In this document: piece by piece, positions 1 through 7,103 of the stretch | How positions within the stretch are numbered: position 1 is the first letter of the stretch | How the letters are laid out: the number at the start of each line of letters is the position of its first letter | From: JAQIBY01 sp964527535 | Lineage (GTDB): Bacteria; Bacteroidota; Bacteroidia; Bacteroidales; ML635J-15 | Direction: 5' to 3' | Assembly (NCBI GenBank): GCA_964527535.1 | Contig: CAZGPW010000199.1 | Coordinates: 1-34,171 of the forward strand | DNA length: 34,171 nt | The notes under the pieces: model-generated | What the model was told of the DNA's origin: nothing | The model's input: the letters and a program-made list of their open reading frames with translations, nothing else | The model's database searches: none | Program-made: the position numbers and the translations under genes

Positions 1-1
1 C

Positions 2-13
2 GTGTTATGGCTC
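2..13. repeat. Left border motif of a cassette-like gene
   Basis: GTGTTATGGCTC lies 19 bases before the first start codon. Its reverse complement, with one mismatch, recurs at 684-695 across the stop codon of the same gene. The pair therefore brackets one gene in inverted orientation, as the ends of integron-type attC sites do. It does not fit the classical GTTRRRY core and no integrase is present, so attC identity is only a suggestion. Confidence 0.3.
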
Positions 14-32
14 ATTTTAAAAACAGCAACAA

Positions 33-692
33 ATGAAAAAGATAATTTACATATTGACAATTGTAATTTTGACTGCTTGCCAGACAAATAACGAAAATAA
101 TAAGAGGACATCAAATGACGACAAAAGTAAACACCTGCTTAAAGACACCAATAATAGTAAACAGGATTTCCCGGAAGTTAAGGATGAATTAACTGCATAT
201 TTGGAAAACTTCAAAAAAGCAGATTTGCCAATTAAAATCAAAGGATGTCAAGTAAACACAAATGGACTTGTAGAATTTGACGGAAAGAGATTTAAAAAAT
301 TCAATGAGTATTATTCTTACGCATACAGACAAATTCCAACTAATGGAAATTACATTGCAACAATAACCTTAGGTGTTGCTGACTGCTTTCAACCCGTATT
401 GACAACTTACAAACCAAATGGAGATATTATTGACAGCAAAACCATTGCCATTGGGTATTGTGGCATCGATTGTGGATATAGTTGCGAAGAATTTATGTCA
501 ATAGACAAGAACTATGAAATATACGTATCTGACACAATTAGTTCTTACGAATGTGACAGTATAGGAAATGAAATACCTGGAACTTATGAATACTATGTGA
601 TTTATAAAGAAGGGAAACTATTAACAGAGGGAAAAATTCAGCTGACAGATGAAATTAAGAAAAATCTTGAAGGAAGAAAAAACGAGCCATAA
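33..692 (+). CDS. Hypothetical lipoprotein, 219 aa
   Basis: The product starts with a short basic and hydrophobic signal sequence and a lipobox (LTAC, lipidated Cys16), so it is probably an outer-membrane or periplasmic lipoprotein. An Asn/Lys/Ser-rich linker of about 35 residues follows, then a globular domain of about 170 residues with many Tyr residues and a cysteine cluster near residues 143-151 (pattern CGIDCGYSC), which could form disulfides or bind a metal. I do not recognise a family and give no function. The gene stands alone and is very A+T-rich, and an inverted 12-base motif borders both ends, so it may be a captured cassette. The start is the first ATG, directly before the signal peptide. 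Confidence 0.8.
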   Translation: MKKIIYILTIVILTACQTNNENNKRTSNDDKSKHLLKDTNNSKQDFPEVKDELTAYLENFKKADLPIKIKGCQVNTNGLVEFDGKRFKKFNEYYSYAYRQIPTNGNYIATITLGVADCFQPVLTTYKPNGDIIDSKTIAIGYCGIDCGYSCEEFMSIDKNYEIYVSDTISSYECDSIGNEIPGTYEYYVIYKEGKLLTEGKIQLTDEIKKNLEGRKNEP

Positions 693-695
693 TAC
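684..695. repeat. Right border motif of the cassette-like gene
   Basis: GAGCCATAATAC matches the reverse complement of 2-13 at 11 of 12 bases. It contains the TAA stop of the preceding gene (690-692). A stop codon inside the border is common in integron cassettes, but here the evidence is only this one inverted pair. Confidence 0.3.
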
Positions 696-709
696 AGCAG
701 CCCGCCACG

Positions 710-734
710 CTCCCGAATAATCAGGAACCGGGAG
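710..734. repeat. Repeat A, copy 1 (25-bp hairpin)
   Basis: CTCCCGAATAATCAGG followed by a short variable stretch and CGGGAG. The ends are complementary, so it can fold. The same 25-bp unit is at 1813-1837, again just after a gene. A second small hairpin (ACCGGGAG/CTCCGGT) overlaps its right edge. There is no T-run, so it is not a classical terminator. The rest of 735-1089 holds no gene; around 930-1030 it has several TATGTG/AAGTGTG-type short repeats of unknown meaning. Confidence 0.6.
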
Positions 735-1089
735 AACACTCCGGTAAAAACTTATTCCGGTTTTGTTGTGCCACTTTTTTTCTGGCATTTCTTGAGTATC
801 CGGAAGGAGCTCACGAATGCCTGTAGCGGCTTCGGGATAAGTTGTGGGAAAAATTGATTCAGTGAGCAGTGGCTTATTTCTTCTTATTCCACAATTATGT
901 CAACACATGCACAAAGCAAATAAATAAACACAAATTCATATGTGCTGATTATGTGCATACTTGCCATTTTTTCATATCATATATGTGGTAGTTTTCACAT
1001 TTTTTACACATAAGTGTGGTATTTTACTTATTTTGGGTCCTTGGCAACAAATTTGATAAAAAAAACTTGTTGTTGACGTATATAATTAT

Positions 1090-1180
1090 TATGTTTGAGT
1101 GGTGATAGAAAAACCGGGTGTGAAATGTTTGAGGGTAGTTGTGCAGGGTTGAAAATAGATAAGGTGTGGATATAAACGAG
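1090..1180 (+). repeat. Repeat B, copy 1: promoter-like box plus conserved leader
   Basis: This 91-bp block begins with TATGTTTG, a match to the Bacteroidota -7 element TAnnTTTG, and ends with TATAAACGAG. About 80 of 91 positions match the copy at 2060-2149 by hand alignment, and 1119-1147 (29 bases) is invariant. It sits 82 bases before the antitoxin start. It is probably a transcribed leader or regulatory module; an sRNA is also possible. Confidence 0.55.
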
Positions 1181-1262
1181 CAATATTTGTTAAAAAACCC
1201 TTTGATATAAAAATCGCTTTATTGAAAAAGTCGTATCTTTACATGACTTAAACTTTGAAACT

Positions 1263-1499
1263 ATGGGTGCAATTGAATTAAAGAAATTACTGATACATAG
1301 AATTGCAGAGATTGATGATGTTTCTTTCCTGAAAGCGCTAAAGACAATTCTTGATTCAAAAACAGAATCTAAAATTCTTTCATTGACAAGTGAACAAGGT
1401 TTTGAAATAAATGAATCAATGAAAGAAATTGAACAAGGCCTTTTTATTGACCAGGTTGAACTTGATAAAGAATTTGACAAATGGTTAAGCGCAAAATAG
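1263..1499 (+). CDS. Type II antitoxin, 78 aa
   Basis: This small, acidic, mostly helical protein is the presumed antitoxin of the RelE/ParE-like toxin encoded by the next gene. Its C-terminal part (residues about 50-78, rich in Glu, Asp and Lys with a final FDKWLSAK) resembles the toxin-wrapping tails of Bacteroidota antitoxins of this gene order. No clear HTH or ribbon-helix-helix DNA-binding domain can be seen. It overlaps the toxin gene by 19 bases, which points to translational coupling. In known systems the antitoxin binds and neutralises the toxin and often represses the operon. The assignment rests mainly on gene order and size. Confidence 0.72.
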   Translation: MGAIELKKLLIHRIAEIDDVSFLKALKTILDSKTESKILSLTSEQGFEINESMKEIEQGLFIDQVELDKEFDKWLSAK

Positions 1500-1780
1500 T
1501 TTGGTCTCATAGAGCAAGCATCAAACTATTTGAGATACTTAATTTTTACGCTGAAAGAAATAAAAGTGACGCTTATTCAAAAAAGCTTTATAAGAAATTC
1601 AAGAATGAATTATCTCTCCTTATTAAACAACCTGAAATTGGAACAAAAACAGATATTGAATCTGTTCGTGGATTAATTGTTGAGGAATTTATTTTGTTTT
1701 ATGAAGTTAAAACTGATATGATAATTGTTCATACTGTTTGGGATTGCAAACAGAATCCAGATGATTTAAGAATTAAGTAA
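1481..1780 (+). CDS. RelE/ParE-family toxin, 99 aa
   Basis: Length and layout fit the RelE/ParE superfamily: an N-terminal strand and helix (IVWSHRASIKLFEILNFYAE), a second helix with Lys-rich stretches, then the typical beta-sheet end with GLIVEEFILFYEV and HTVWDCKQNPDDLR. ParE members inhibit gyrase and RelE members cut ribosome-bound mRNA; the sequence alone does not say which. The start ATG lies inside the antitoxin gene. The pair lies between two copies of the leader repeat (1090-1180 and 2060-2149), which suggests that the module was inserted or shuffled together with its leader. No transposase is nearby. Confidence 0.85.
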   Translation: MVKRKIVWSHRASIKLFEILNFYAERNKSDAYSKKLYKKFKNELSLLIKQPEIGTKTDIESVRGLIVEEFILFYEVKTDMIIVHTVWDCKQNPDDLRIK

Positions 1781-1812
1781 ATCAACAACATTTGCCTATC
1801 AAGCAGCTCCCT

Positions 1813-1837
1813 CTCCCGAATAATCAGGCACAGGGAG
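1813..1837. repeat. Repeat A, copy 2 (25-bp hairpin)
   Basis: Second copy of the 710-734 unit, located 32 bases after the toxin stop. It has the same CTCCCGAATAATCAGG core and a GGGAG closing arm; three bases differ in the middle. A further CTCTCCCG lies at 1851-1858. From 1838 to 2059 I see no credible gene. Confidence 0.6.
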
Positions 1838-2059
1838 CAATTCGCACGACCTCTCCCGACACACTATGGTATCAGGAAACGGCGGTTCTCTAAACCATAG
1901 GAAAGAGCGTGTACATATCCGAAGTCTTACCATCAATTACAAATACAGAATTTTTGGCAACAACAGTACATGGCTTCCCATCAAAAAAACAGCAAAAGCA
2001 TATTTCCCTGATTTTTTACATTTTTCTCCACACTGCTTTACTTTATCCAATATCTTTGC

Positions 2060-2149
2060 TATATTTGAGTAATGATAAAAAACCGGATGTGAAATGTTTG
2101 AGGGTAGTTGTGCAGGATTGAAAATGGTTAAGGTGCGTTTATAAACGAG
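2060..2149 (+). repeat. Repeat B, copy 2: promoter-like box plus conserved leader
   Basis: Begins with TATATTTG (a TAnnTTTG match) and ends TATAAACGAG, 59 bases before the PKD lipoprotein start. It has one single-base gap and about ten substitutions relative to 1090-1180. The invariant 29 bases are at 2088-2116. The differing -7 boxes both keep the consensus, which supports selection on the promoter role. Confidence 0.55.
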
Positions 2150-2208
2150 TTAACAAACATTTTGAAAAAAACACTACAAGTTAATTTAAAACATAAAAAA
2201 CTGCATAA

Positions 2209-2511
2209 ATGAAAATTGCACACTTTGTACTTGTATTAGGAATACTTTTGTTCATGGTGAGTTGCGGAGAAGAACCAACAGCTGATTTTACTTGGACACC
2301 TAATGAACCTAAAGCAGGAGAAGAGGTAAAATTCACGAACCTTTCAAATGGAGCAAAGTCATATTCTTGGAATTTTGGTGATATGTCGATTGGTGACGAA
2401 ACAAATCCAACTCATACATATGAGAAAAGTGGAAGTTATATTGTTGACTTAATGGCTCATAATGGATTGAAATCGGATGAAAAGACAGTAAGCATAGTGG
2501 TAAAAGATTAA
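2209..2511 (+). CDS. Single-PKD-domain lipoprotein, 100 aa
   Basis: The signal peptide ends in a lipobox (MVSC, lipidated Cys near residue 19). Almost all of the mature chain is one PKD (immunoglobulin-like) domain: ADFTWTPNEPKAGEEVKF, then SYSWNFGD, then PTHTYEKSGSYIVDL, the hallmark strands of the family. PKD domains usually act as spacers or carbohydrate/protein-binding modules in larger surface proteins, so a free-standing lipidated one is unusual. It may be a remnant of a longer protein or a small surface adhesin. It is preceded by leader repeat B and followed after four bases by another lipoprotein start, so the two may be co-transcribed. Confidence 0.85.
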   Translation: MKIAHFVLVLGILLFMVSCGEEPTADFTWTPNEPKAGEEVKFTNLSNGAKSYSWNFGDMSIGDETNPTHTYEKSGSYIVDLMAHNGLKSDEKTVSIVVKD

Positions 2512-2515
2512 AATA

Positions 2516-2611
2516 ATGACAACGTTTATAAAAAGTATCAAATATCTGATTGCTTCATTGATTCTTTCAATATTATACGCATGTGACCCATATGGGGGTT
2601 ATGAATCCTGA
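2516..2611 (+). pseudogene. 31-aa lipoprotein stub
   Basis: An ATG four bases after the PKD lipoprotein stop opens a frame with a complete lipoprotein signal sequence: basic start, hydrophobic core and lipobox LYAC, with Cys at residue 23. After only eight further residues (DPYGGYES) it stops with TGA at 2609-2611. The duplicated tRNA/terminator block begins soon after. I read it as the 5' end of a lipoprotein gene cut off by rearrangement, though a genuine micro-lipoprotein (like lysis lipoproteins in other bacteria) cannot be excluded. Confidence 0.5.
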
Positions 2612-2649
2612 ATTTACAATAATCTCTATTGATTGACAACAGGCACCCA

Positions 2650-2685
2650 AAAAGAAAAAAGCCGCCCGGGAGTCCGAACGGCTTT
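2650..2685 (-). terminator. Terminator-like hairpin of the tRNA relic
   Basis: AAAGCCG (2658-2664) pairs with CGGCTTT (2679-2685), and the A-run at 2651-2660 reads as a T-run on the minus strand. It is placed relative to the tRNA relic exactly as 2819-2846 is to the real tRNA, so it belongs to the same duplication. Confidence 0.65.
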
Positions 2686-2695
2686 GTTTTCCTCG

Positions 2696-2768
2696 TGACT
2701 GATCGGAGGTTCGAACTCCGGACCCTCCCGAAGCAAGTCCGGGATGCTCAACCTGCTGAACATTAAAA
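2696..2768 (-). pseudogene. tRNA-Lys relic
   Basis: The 3' half is the same as in the functional tRNA-Lys next to it (T arm, variable loop and 3' acceptor strand, through 2729). The rest has decayed: the anticodon stem became TCCCG/CGGGA with a nine-base loop instead of seven, no U33-anticodon arrangement fits, the D arm is mutated, the 5' acceptor strand is lost, and CGA replaces the encoded CCA end. It cannot make a working tRNA. Confidence 0.7.
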
Positions 2769-2808
2769 GATGGATTGTTGACTGATCAGCATGGATAATT
2801 ACGCCATG

Positions 2809-2846
2809 ATAAAAGAAAAAAGCCACCCGATGAATCGAATGGCTTT
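2809..2846 (-). terminator. Terminator of tRNA-Lys
   Basis: AAAGCCA (2819-2825) pairs with TGGCTTT (2840-2846), with a further CGAT/ATCG pairing inside. The minus strand continues into a T-rich run (the A-run at 2811-2821). It follows the tRNA 3' end by three bases, so it is a good intrinsic terminator. Confidence 0.75.
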
Positions 2847-2849
2847 GTT

Positions 2850-2925
2850 TGGTGACTGATCGGAGGTTCGAACTCCGGACCCTCTGCTTAAAAGGCAGAT
2901 GCTCTACCTGCTGAGCTAATCAGTC
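2850..2925 (-). tRNA. tRNA-Lys (UUU)
   Basis: The minus strand folds as a complete cloverleaf: acceptor GACTGAT/ATCAGTC, D arm with AGCTCAGCAGGTAGAGC, anticodon stem TCTGC/GCAGA with loop CTTTTAA (U33, anticodon UUU at 2890-2892), T arm with GTTCGAAC, discriminator A and an encoded CCA at 2850-2852. It reads AAA and AAG lysine codons. It is transcribed away from the protease gene and followed by its own terminator; a decayed duplicate lies just downstream. Confidence 0.95.
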
Positions 2926-3188
2926 AACCTTGTTCCCTTAATTTGGGAGTGCAAATATAGAGGCTGTATTTTAAAATCCAAAATAAAAATAGATTTTTTC
3001 TTTATTTTTTCAAAGAATGCATGTTAACTCAATTATATCCCTGTCCGGCAGAAAATTTTTTGCATATTTTATTTTTTCCTGCCAACCATTTTGTATTTTT
3101 AGCGTCTGTTAAATGTAAAAACAGAAATATGCTTGAATAATTTAAAATAATTTAGTATATTGCATCAAATAAAAAAAATATTATACCG

Positions 3189-6100
3189 ATGAAACAATTA
3201 GTGAAATTAGCAATTGGATTTTTAGTGATTTTCAGTGCAGGGATGTTATCTGCACAGATTGACCAGGGAGGTAAGCCCCTCAGTTTCGAAGTGAAAACAT
3301 TATCTGATAATGTGGATAATGTTTTTATTAATCCTCCGAACGTAGAGGAAGCCAGAAAAATGCACGATTACCTTGAGAAAAATGGCGAAATGTACAGGGT
3401 AGCTGTACCTATGGATGTTGATATTTCAATGCAAAATGCCGGTACATGGGACGTGCTGGAAGATGGCACAAAAGTCTGGCGTTTACGCATAACATCCGAA
3501 GATGCAAAGGCTTTAAGTTTACATTACAATAAATTTTACCTGCCTGAAGGCAGCAGTTTATTCCTTTACAACGAAAACCAAGCGCAGGTTGCCGGTGCTT
3601 TTACAGCCTTAAACAACCCCGGCCTTGACAGAAGGTTTTCCACACGTATTATTCAGGGTGAAACAACAACCCTGGAATACATACAACCACCGCATGTCAC
3701 GGATGAAGCAATACTGGATATTTTTGGGATTTCTTATTTTTATCGTGGCGTAAGTGCATTGGTCGGCTATTATGAAAAAGGAAAGCCCACCGGTTTTGGT
3801 GATTCGGGTGCTTGTAACGTTAATGTCAATTGCCCCGAAGGAAACAACTGGCAGGATGAAAAAGGCGGGGTAGCATTGATTTATATGCCTGGCTCCGGAG
3901 GGATGTGTACAGGTTCGCTTGTTAACAACACTGCTGAAGATGGTACACCATATTTCTTAACAGCAGACCATTGTGGTGGTGCTCAGAACGATCAGGATAC
4001 CTGGGAATTTTATTTCAACTTTGAATCCCCGGATTGTTCAGATCCGGCCTCAGAACCTGCTTATGATGATATTATGGGAGCTGATAAAATTGCACGCGGC
4101 CCCGAAAGTGGAGGCTCTGATTTCCTGCTGCTTGAATTGTTGTCAGACCCACCTGCAGGATATGGTGTTTATTATAACGGGTGGGACAGAACCGATGTTG
4201 GTGCATCCAATGGTATCGGTATTCACCATCCATCCGGCGATATCATGAAAATTTCAAGAAGCGGAGCTGCTACTGTTACCACATGGTCAGGTGGAATGAC
4301 AGATGCCCACTGGGAAGTTACCTGGCAGTCAACTGCAACAGACTGGAGTGTAACTGAAGGCGGCTCATCAGGCTCTCCCTTATTTGATGAAACCACAAAA
4401 CGGATTGTTGGCACGCTTACCGGAGGTGGTGCTTCCTGTACAAATCAATCTTCCCCGGATGTTTACGGAAGGTTTGATATACACTGGGAGGACAACGGAG
4501 CGACTAATTCCGATCAATTGGCCCCATGGCTTGATCCCACCGGTTCTAACCCAACAAGCCTTGATGGCTATGATCCCAATGCCGTGGCTTCCGAACCGGT
4601 TGCCGATTTTGAAGCGACCCCGACAACGGTTGCCACTGGTGGAACAGTTGATTTTACCGACCTGAGCACCCCCGGTGATGATCCCATTCAATCATGGTCA
4701 TGGGAGTTTGAAGGCGTTGATCCCCCTGATGATACGAGTACAGATCAAAATCCAACCGGAATTCCATATAACACACCCGGTACATATGGTGTTACATTGA
4801 CTGTTGACGATGGAACCTTTACTGATGTGGAAGAAAAAACAGATTACATTGTTGTTGAAGACAATCCCGGCGGTTTAAATGCCATGTTTGAAGCCTCAGA
4901 AGATGTTATTGATGTGGGTGATTGCATCAATTTCCAGGATCAATCCACAGGTAGCCCCACTACATGGGCGTGGACATTTGAAGGCGGTGACCCACCTGAC
5001 AGCGATCAGCAGAATCCAACCAATATTTGTTACAACAACCCCGGCACATACGATGTAACGCTTGAAATCAGCGATGGCACAGATACCGATACATATACAT
5101 GGGAGGATTACATTGTTGTTGGTGACCCGGCAACGGATCCAATGGCCGGCTTTTATGCCGATGCAACCGTTATTCCTGAAGGCGGCGTAATTACCTTTAC
5201 AGATACTTCAGTAAATGGCCCTTTTACCGAATGGGCATGGACCTTTGAAGGTGGTTTGTCTGATCAATCTGAAAGTGAAGGCCCTGTCACTGTAGCCTAC
5301 ATGGATGCCGGTGTATATGATGTAGAACTCAGGGTGAAGCATGAAAACAACAATCAGTATATAGCGTTGAAGCAAGATTATATCACCGTTGTTCCTGCTG
5401 CCAATGATGTCCCCGAAGCCAATTTTATTGCTAACTATACGGTTATTCAACCTGGAGAAATGGTAGATTTTCACGACATTAGTTCAAATGCCCCCTATCA
5501 ATGGGAATGGACGTTTGAAGGCGCATTTACTCCTGAATCCACAGATCAACATCCCGACGGCATTCTTTACGAGGATGAAGGCATGTTTGATGTAACGCTG
5601 GTTGCTAAAAATTCAGAAGGCAATGATACGGTAACCAAAGAAGATTACATTGTTGTCAGCGTTGATGATCCTTGCAATGATACAGTAACACCGGTAGCTG
5701 ACTTCAGATGTTCTCCACGGTTAATATCAGCAGGTGAAGTAGTTTATTGTGAAGATTTGTCCACCGGTTTCCCGCAAACATGGAACTGGGTATTTGGCCC
5801 CAACGCTATCCCGACAAATTCAACACAGGCCAATCCTTTATCCGGCGTAGAATACAATATCCCTGGAATTTATGATGTAACGCTAAGTGTGAATAACTCA
5901 TGCGGGGGCAGTGTAAAAACAAAAGAAGATTATATTTATGTGTTTAGTGGTTCGGTGCCCAAGTATTGCGATACCCTTACCAATCTGCGGTCCGGGGAGG
6001 TTGCAACAAAAATTGATGCACCCGGAACCTGGGGCTTCATTGCCGGACACAACGGCGACAGAGTGCGGACTTATGCAGATTATTACGAAGATTATTCATT

Positions 6101-6785
6101 CAGCCAGGTTGATGCATTGATTGTCCCTGTTAACAATTCCGTTTATGGAGCATACAATTCGTATGTGAAGTTTTACATCTGGGATGGGGATACAGAATTT
6201 CCAACCGAAGAGAATATCTTAGCTGAAAAGAAAAAATACATCAGGAATATGCCTGAGAATTACAATTCGGTAATTGAATTTGATGAACCAGTACAAATAG
6301 ACGGCCCTTTCTTTGTAGGATTTAAATTGTTATACCCGGATGAAAACGGCGATGGCATAAGCGATGATTATTTTGTGGTAAGTACTGCGGGCGACCGTGG
6401 CTCTAATGAATCCAATAACACCATGGTAGTTGAAAAAGGTGGCTGGAAAACATCTGTAGAGCAATTTAATATTTCAACCTCCCTGGCCATTAAACCCATC
6501 ACCTGTCTGCTGGATCTTGATGAGTTTGATGTCGTTAAAAATGTACATGCTTATCCGAATCCAACCACCGGTATCATTACTGTAGAACTTGGAGATGAGT
6601 ATTTGACCAGTGATGTTGATATTAAGGCATACGATATGACAGGCCGTGAATTGTTCATAACGCCAAAACCATACAATAACATTGAATACAGGCTTGATTT
6701 TAGTAATAACTCACCCGGGATGTATTTCCTCGAAGTCATGATTGATGGTGAGAGAGTAACTAAGAAAATTTCTGTGATGCGCTAA
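3189..6785 (+). CDS. Secreted trypsin-like serine protease with PKD domains and T9SS tail, 1198 aa
   Basis: This is a predicted extracellular or surface endopeptidase related to lysyl-endopeptidase-type S1 enzymes. A signal peptide (about residues 1-22, ending SAQ) and a propeptide region precede the catalytic domain at about residues 200-460. The triad can be placed: His261 in TADHCGG, Asp311 in GSDFLLLEL and Ser394 in GSSGSP. Five PKD domains follow, starting near residues 470, 563, 651, 741 and 835 and each with a WxWTFEG-like strand. Then come a beta-rich domain (about 925-1100) and a type A T9SS sorting domain (YPNPTTGIITVEL to KKISVMR). In this family the tail directs export across the outer membrane. 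The gene is monocistronic, with its own upstream gap and terminator. Substrate specificity (Lys or otherwise) cannot be read from sequence. Confidence 0.92.
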   Translation: MKQLVKLAIGFLVIFSAGMLSAQIDQGGKPLSFEVKTLSDNVDNVFINPPNVEEARKMHDYLEKNGEMYRVAVPMDVDISMQNAGTWDVLEDGTKVWRLRITSEDAKALSLHYNKFYLPEGSSLFLYNENQAQVAGAFTALNNPGLDRRFSTRIIQGETTTLEYIQPPHVTDEAILDIFGISYFYRGVSALVGYYEKGKPTGFGDSGACNVNVNCPEGNNWQDEKGGVALIYMPGSGGMCTGSLVNNTAEDGTPYFLTADHCGGAQNDQDTWEFYFNFESPDCSDPASEPAYDDIMGADKIARGPESGGSDFLLLELLSDPPAGYGVYYNGWDRTDVGASNGIGIHHPSGDIMKISRSGAATVTTWSGGMTDAHWEVTWQSTATDWSVTEGGSSGSPLFDETTKRIVGTLTGGGASCTNQSSPDVYGRFDIHWEDNGATNSDQLAPWLDPTGSNPTSLDGYDPNAVASEPVADFEATPTTVATGGTVDFTDLSTPGDDPIQSWSWEFEGVDPPDDTSTDQNPTGIPYNTPGTYGVTLTVDDGTFTDVEEKTDYIVVEDNPGGLNAMFEASEDVIDVGDCINFQDQSTGSPTTWAWTFEGGDPPDSDQQNPTNICYNNPGTYDVTLEISDGTDTDTYTWEDYIVVGDPATDPMAGFYADATVIPEGGVITFTDTSVNGPFTEWAWTFEGGLSDQSESEGPVTVAYMDAGVYDVELRVKHENNNQYIALKQDYITVVPAANDVPEANFIANYTVIQPGEMVDFHDISSNAPYQWEWTFEGAFTPESTDQHPDGILYEDEGMFDVTLVAKNSEGNDTVTKEDYIVVSVDDPCNDTVTPVADFRCSPRLISAGEVVYCEDLSTGFPQTWNWVFGPNAIPTNSTQANPLSGVEYNIPGIYDVTLSVNNSCGGSVKTKEDYIYVFSGSVPKYCDTLTNLRSGEVATKIDAPGTWGFIAGHNGDRVRTYADYYEDYSFSQVDALIVPVNNSVYGAYNSYVKFYIWDGDTEFPTEENILAEKKKYIRNMPENYNSVIEFDEPVQIDGPFFVGFKLLYPDENGDGISDDYFVVSTAGDRGSNESNNTMVVEKGGWKTSVEQFNISTSLAIKPITCLLDLDEFDVVKNVHAYPNPTTGIITVELGDEYLTSDVDIKAYDMTGRELFITPKPYNNIEYRLDFSNNSPGMYFLEVMIDGERVTKKISVMR

Positions 6786-6811
6786 TTAATTATCAGTTTA
6801 ATGTTAAACAG

Positions 6812-6846
6812 AAACCCCTGTGGTATTATTATCTCAGGGGTTTTTT
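6812..6846 (+). terminator. Terminator of the protease gene
   Basis: AAACCCCTG (6812-6820) pairs perfectly with CAGGGGTTT (6835-6843), followed by T residues to 6846. It starts 27 bases after the protease stop and is a textbook intrinsic terminator. Confidence 0.9.
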
Positions 6847-6924
6847 GTTCTTTTTGATGTTATGTGTTGGCACCAGGAAATTGGCTATACGAGGATTTTT
6901 GTTGCACAAGGGCGCAGGTGGAAA

Positions 6925-7080
6925 GCCTGTGGTGGCGGATGACGTGATTGCTGCCTGTATAACAGCAGTGACAGGCGAAACTCGCTGTTATACAGGCGGG
7001 CAACCGGCATCCGCCGGTACAGCTTGAAGCCGGAGACCGGCCCCTGTATGCGATGGCCTTAGCCGACGGATACAGGGGAT
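6925..7080. repeat. Palindrome cluster between protease and recG
   Basis: Three nested or adjacent perfect inverted repeats occur. GGCGGATG (6934-6941) pairs with CATCCGCC (7008-7015); inside it GCCTGTATAACAGC (6953-6966) pairs with 6984-6997 around a 17-base loop; and CCCCTGTAT (7041-7049) pairs with ATACAGGGG (7070-7078). The block is much more G+C-rich than its surroundings and has no T-run. It lies between the 3' ends of two convergent genes, a place where palindromic mobile repeats accumulate. It is probably a REP- or MITE-like element; the family is not recognised. Confidence 0.65.
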
Positions 7081-7103
7081 GTGCCCAAACCATAAACAAT
7101 ACT

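Noticed and set aside
1866..2121. Small plus-strand frames between toxin and PKD lipoprotein
   Set aside because: They overlap each other and leader repeat B and have no protein-like composition.
2696..2768. Second functional tRNA
   Set aside because: No valid seven-base anticodon loop, missing 5' acceptor strand and CCA; treated as a relic.
6845..7099. Small frames on both strands in the palindrome cluster
   Set aside because: Open only because of G+C-rich inverted repeats; composition not protein-like.
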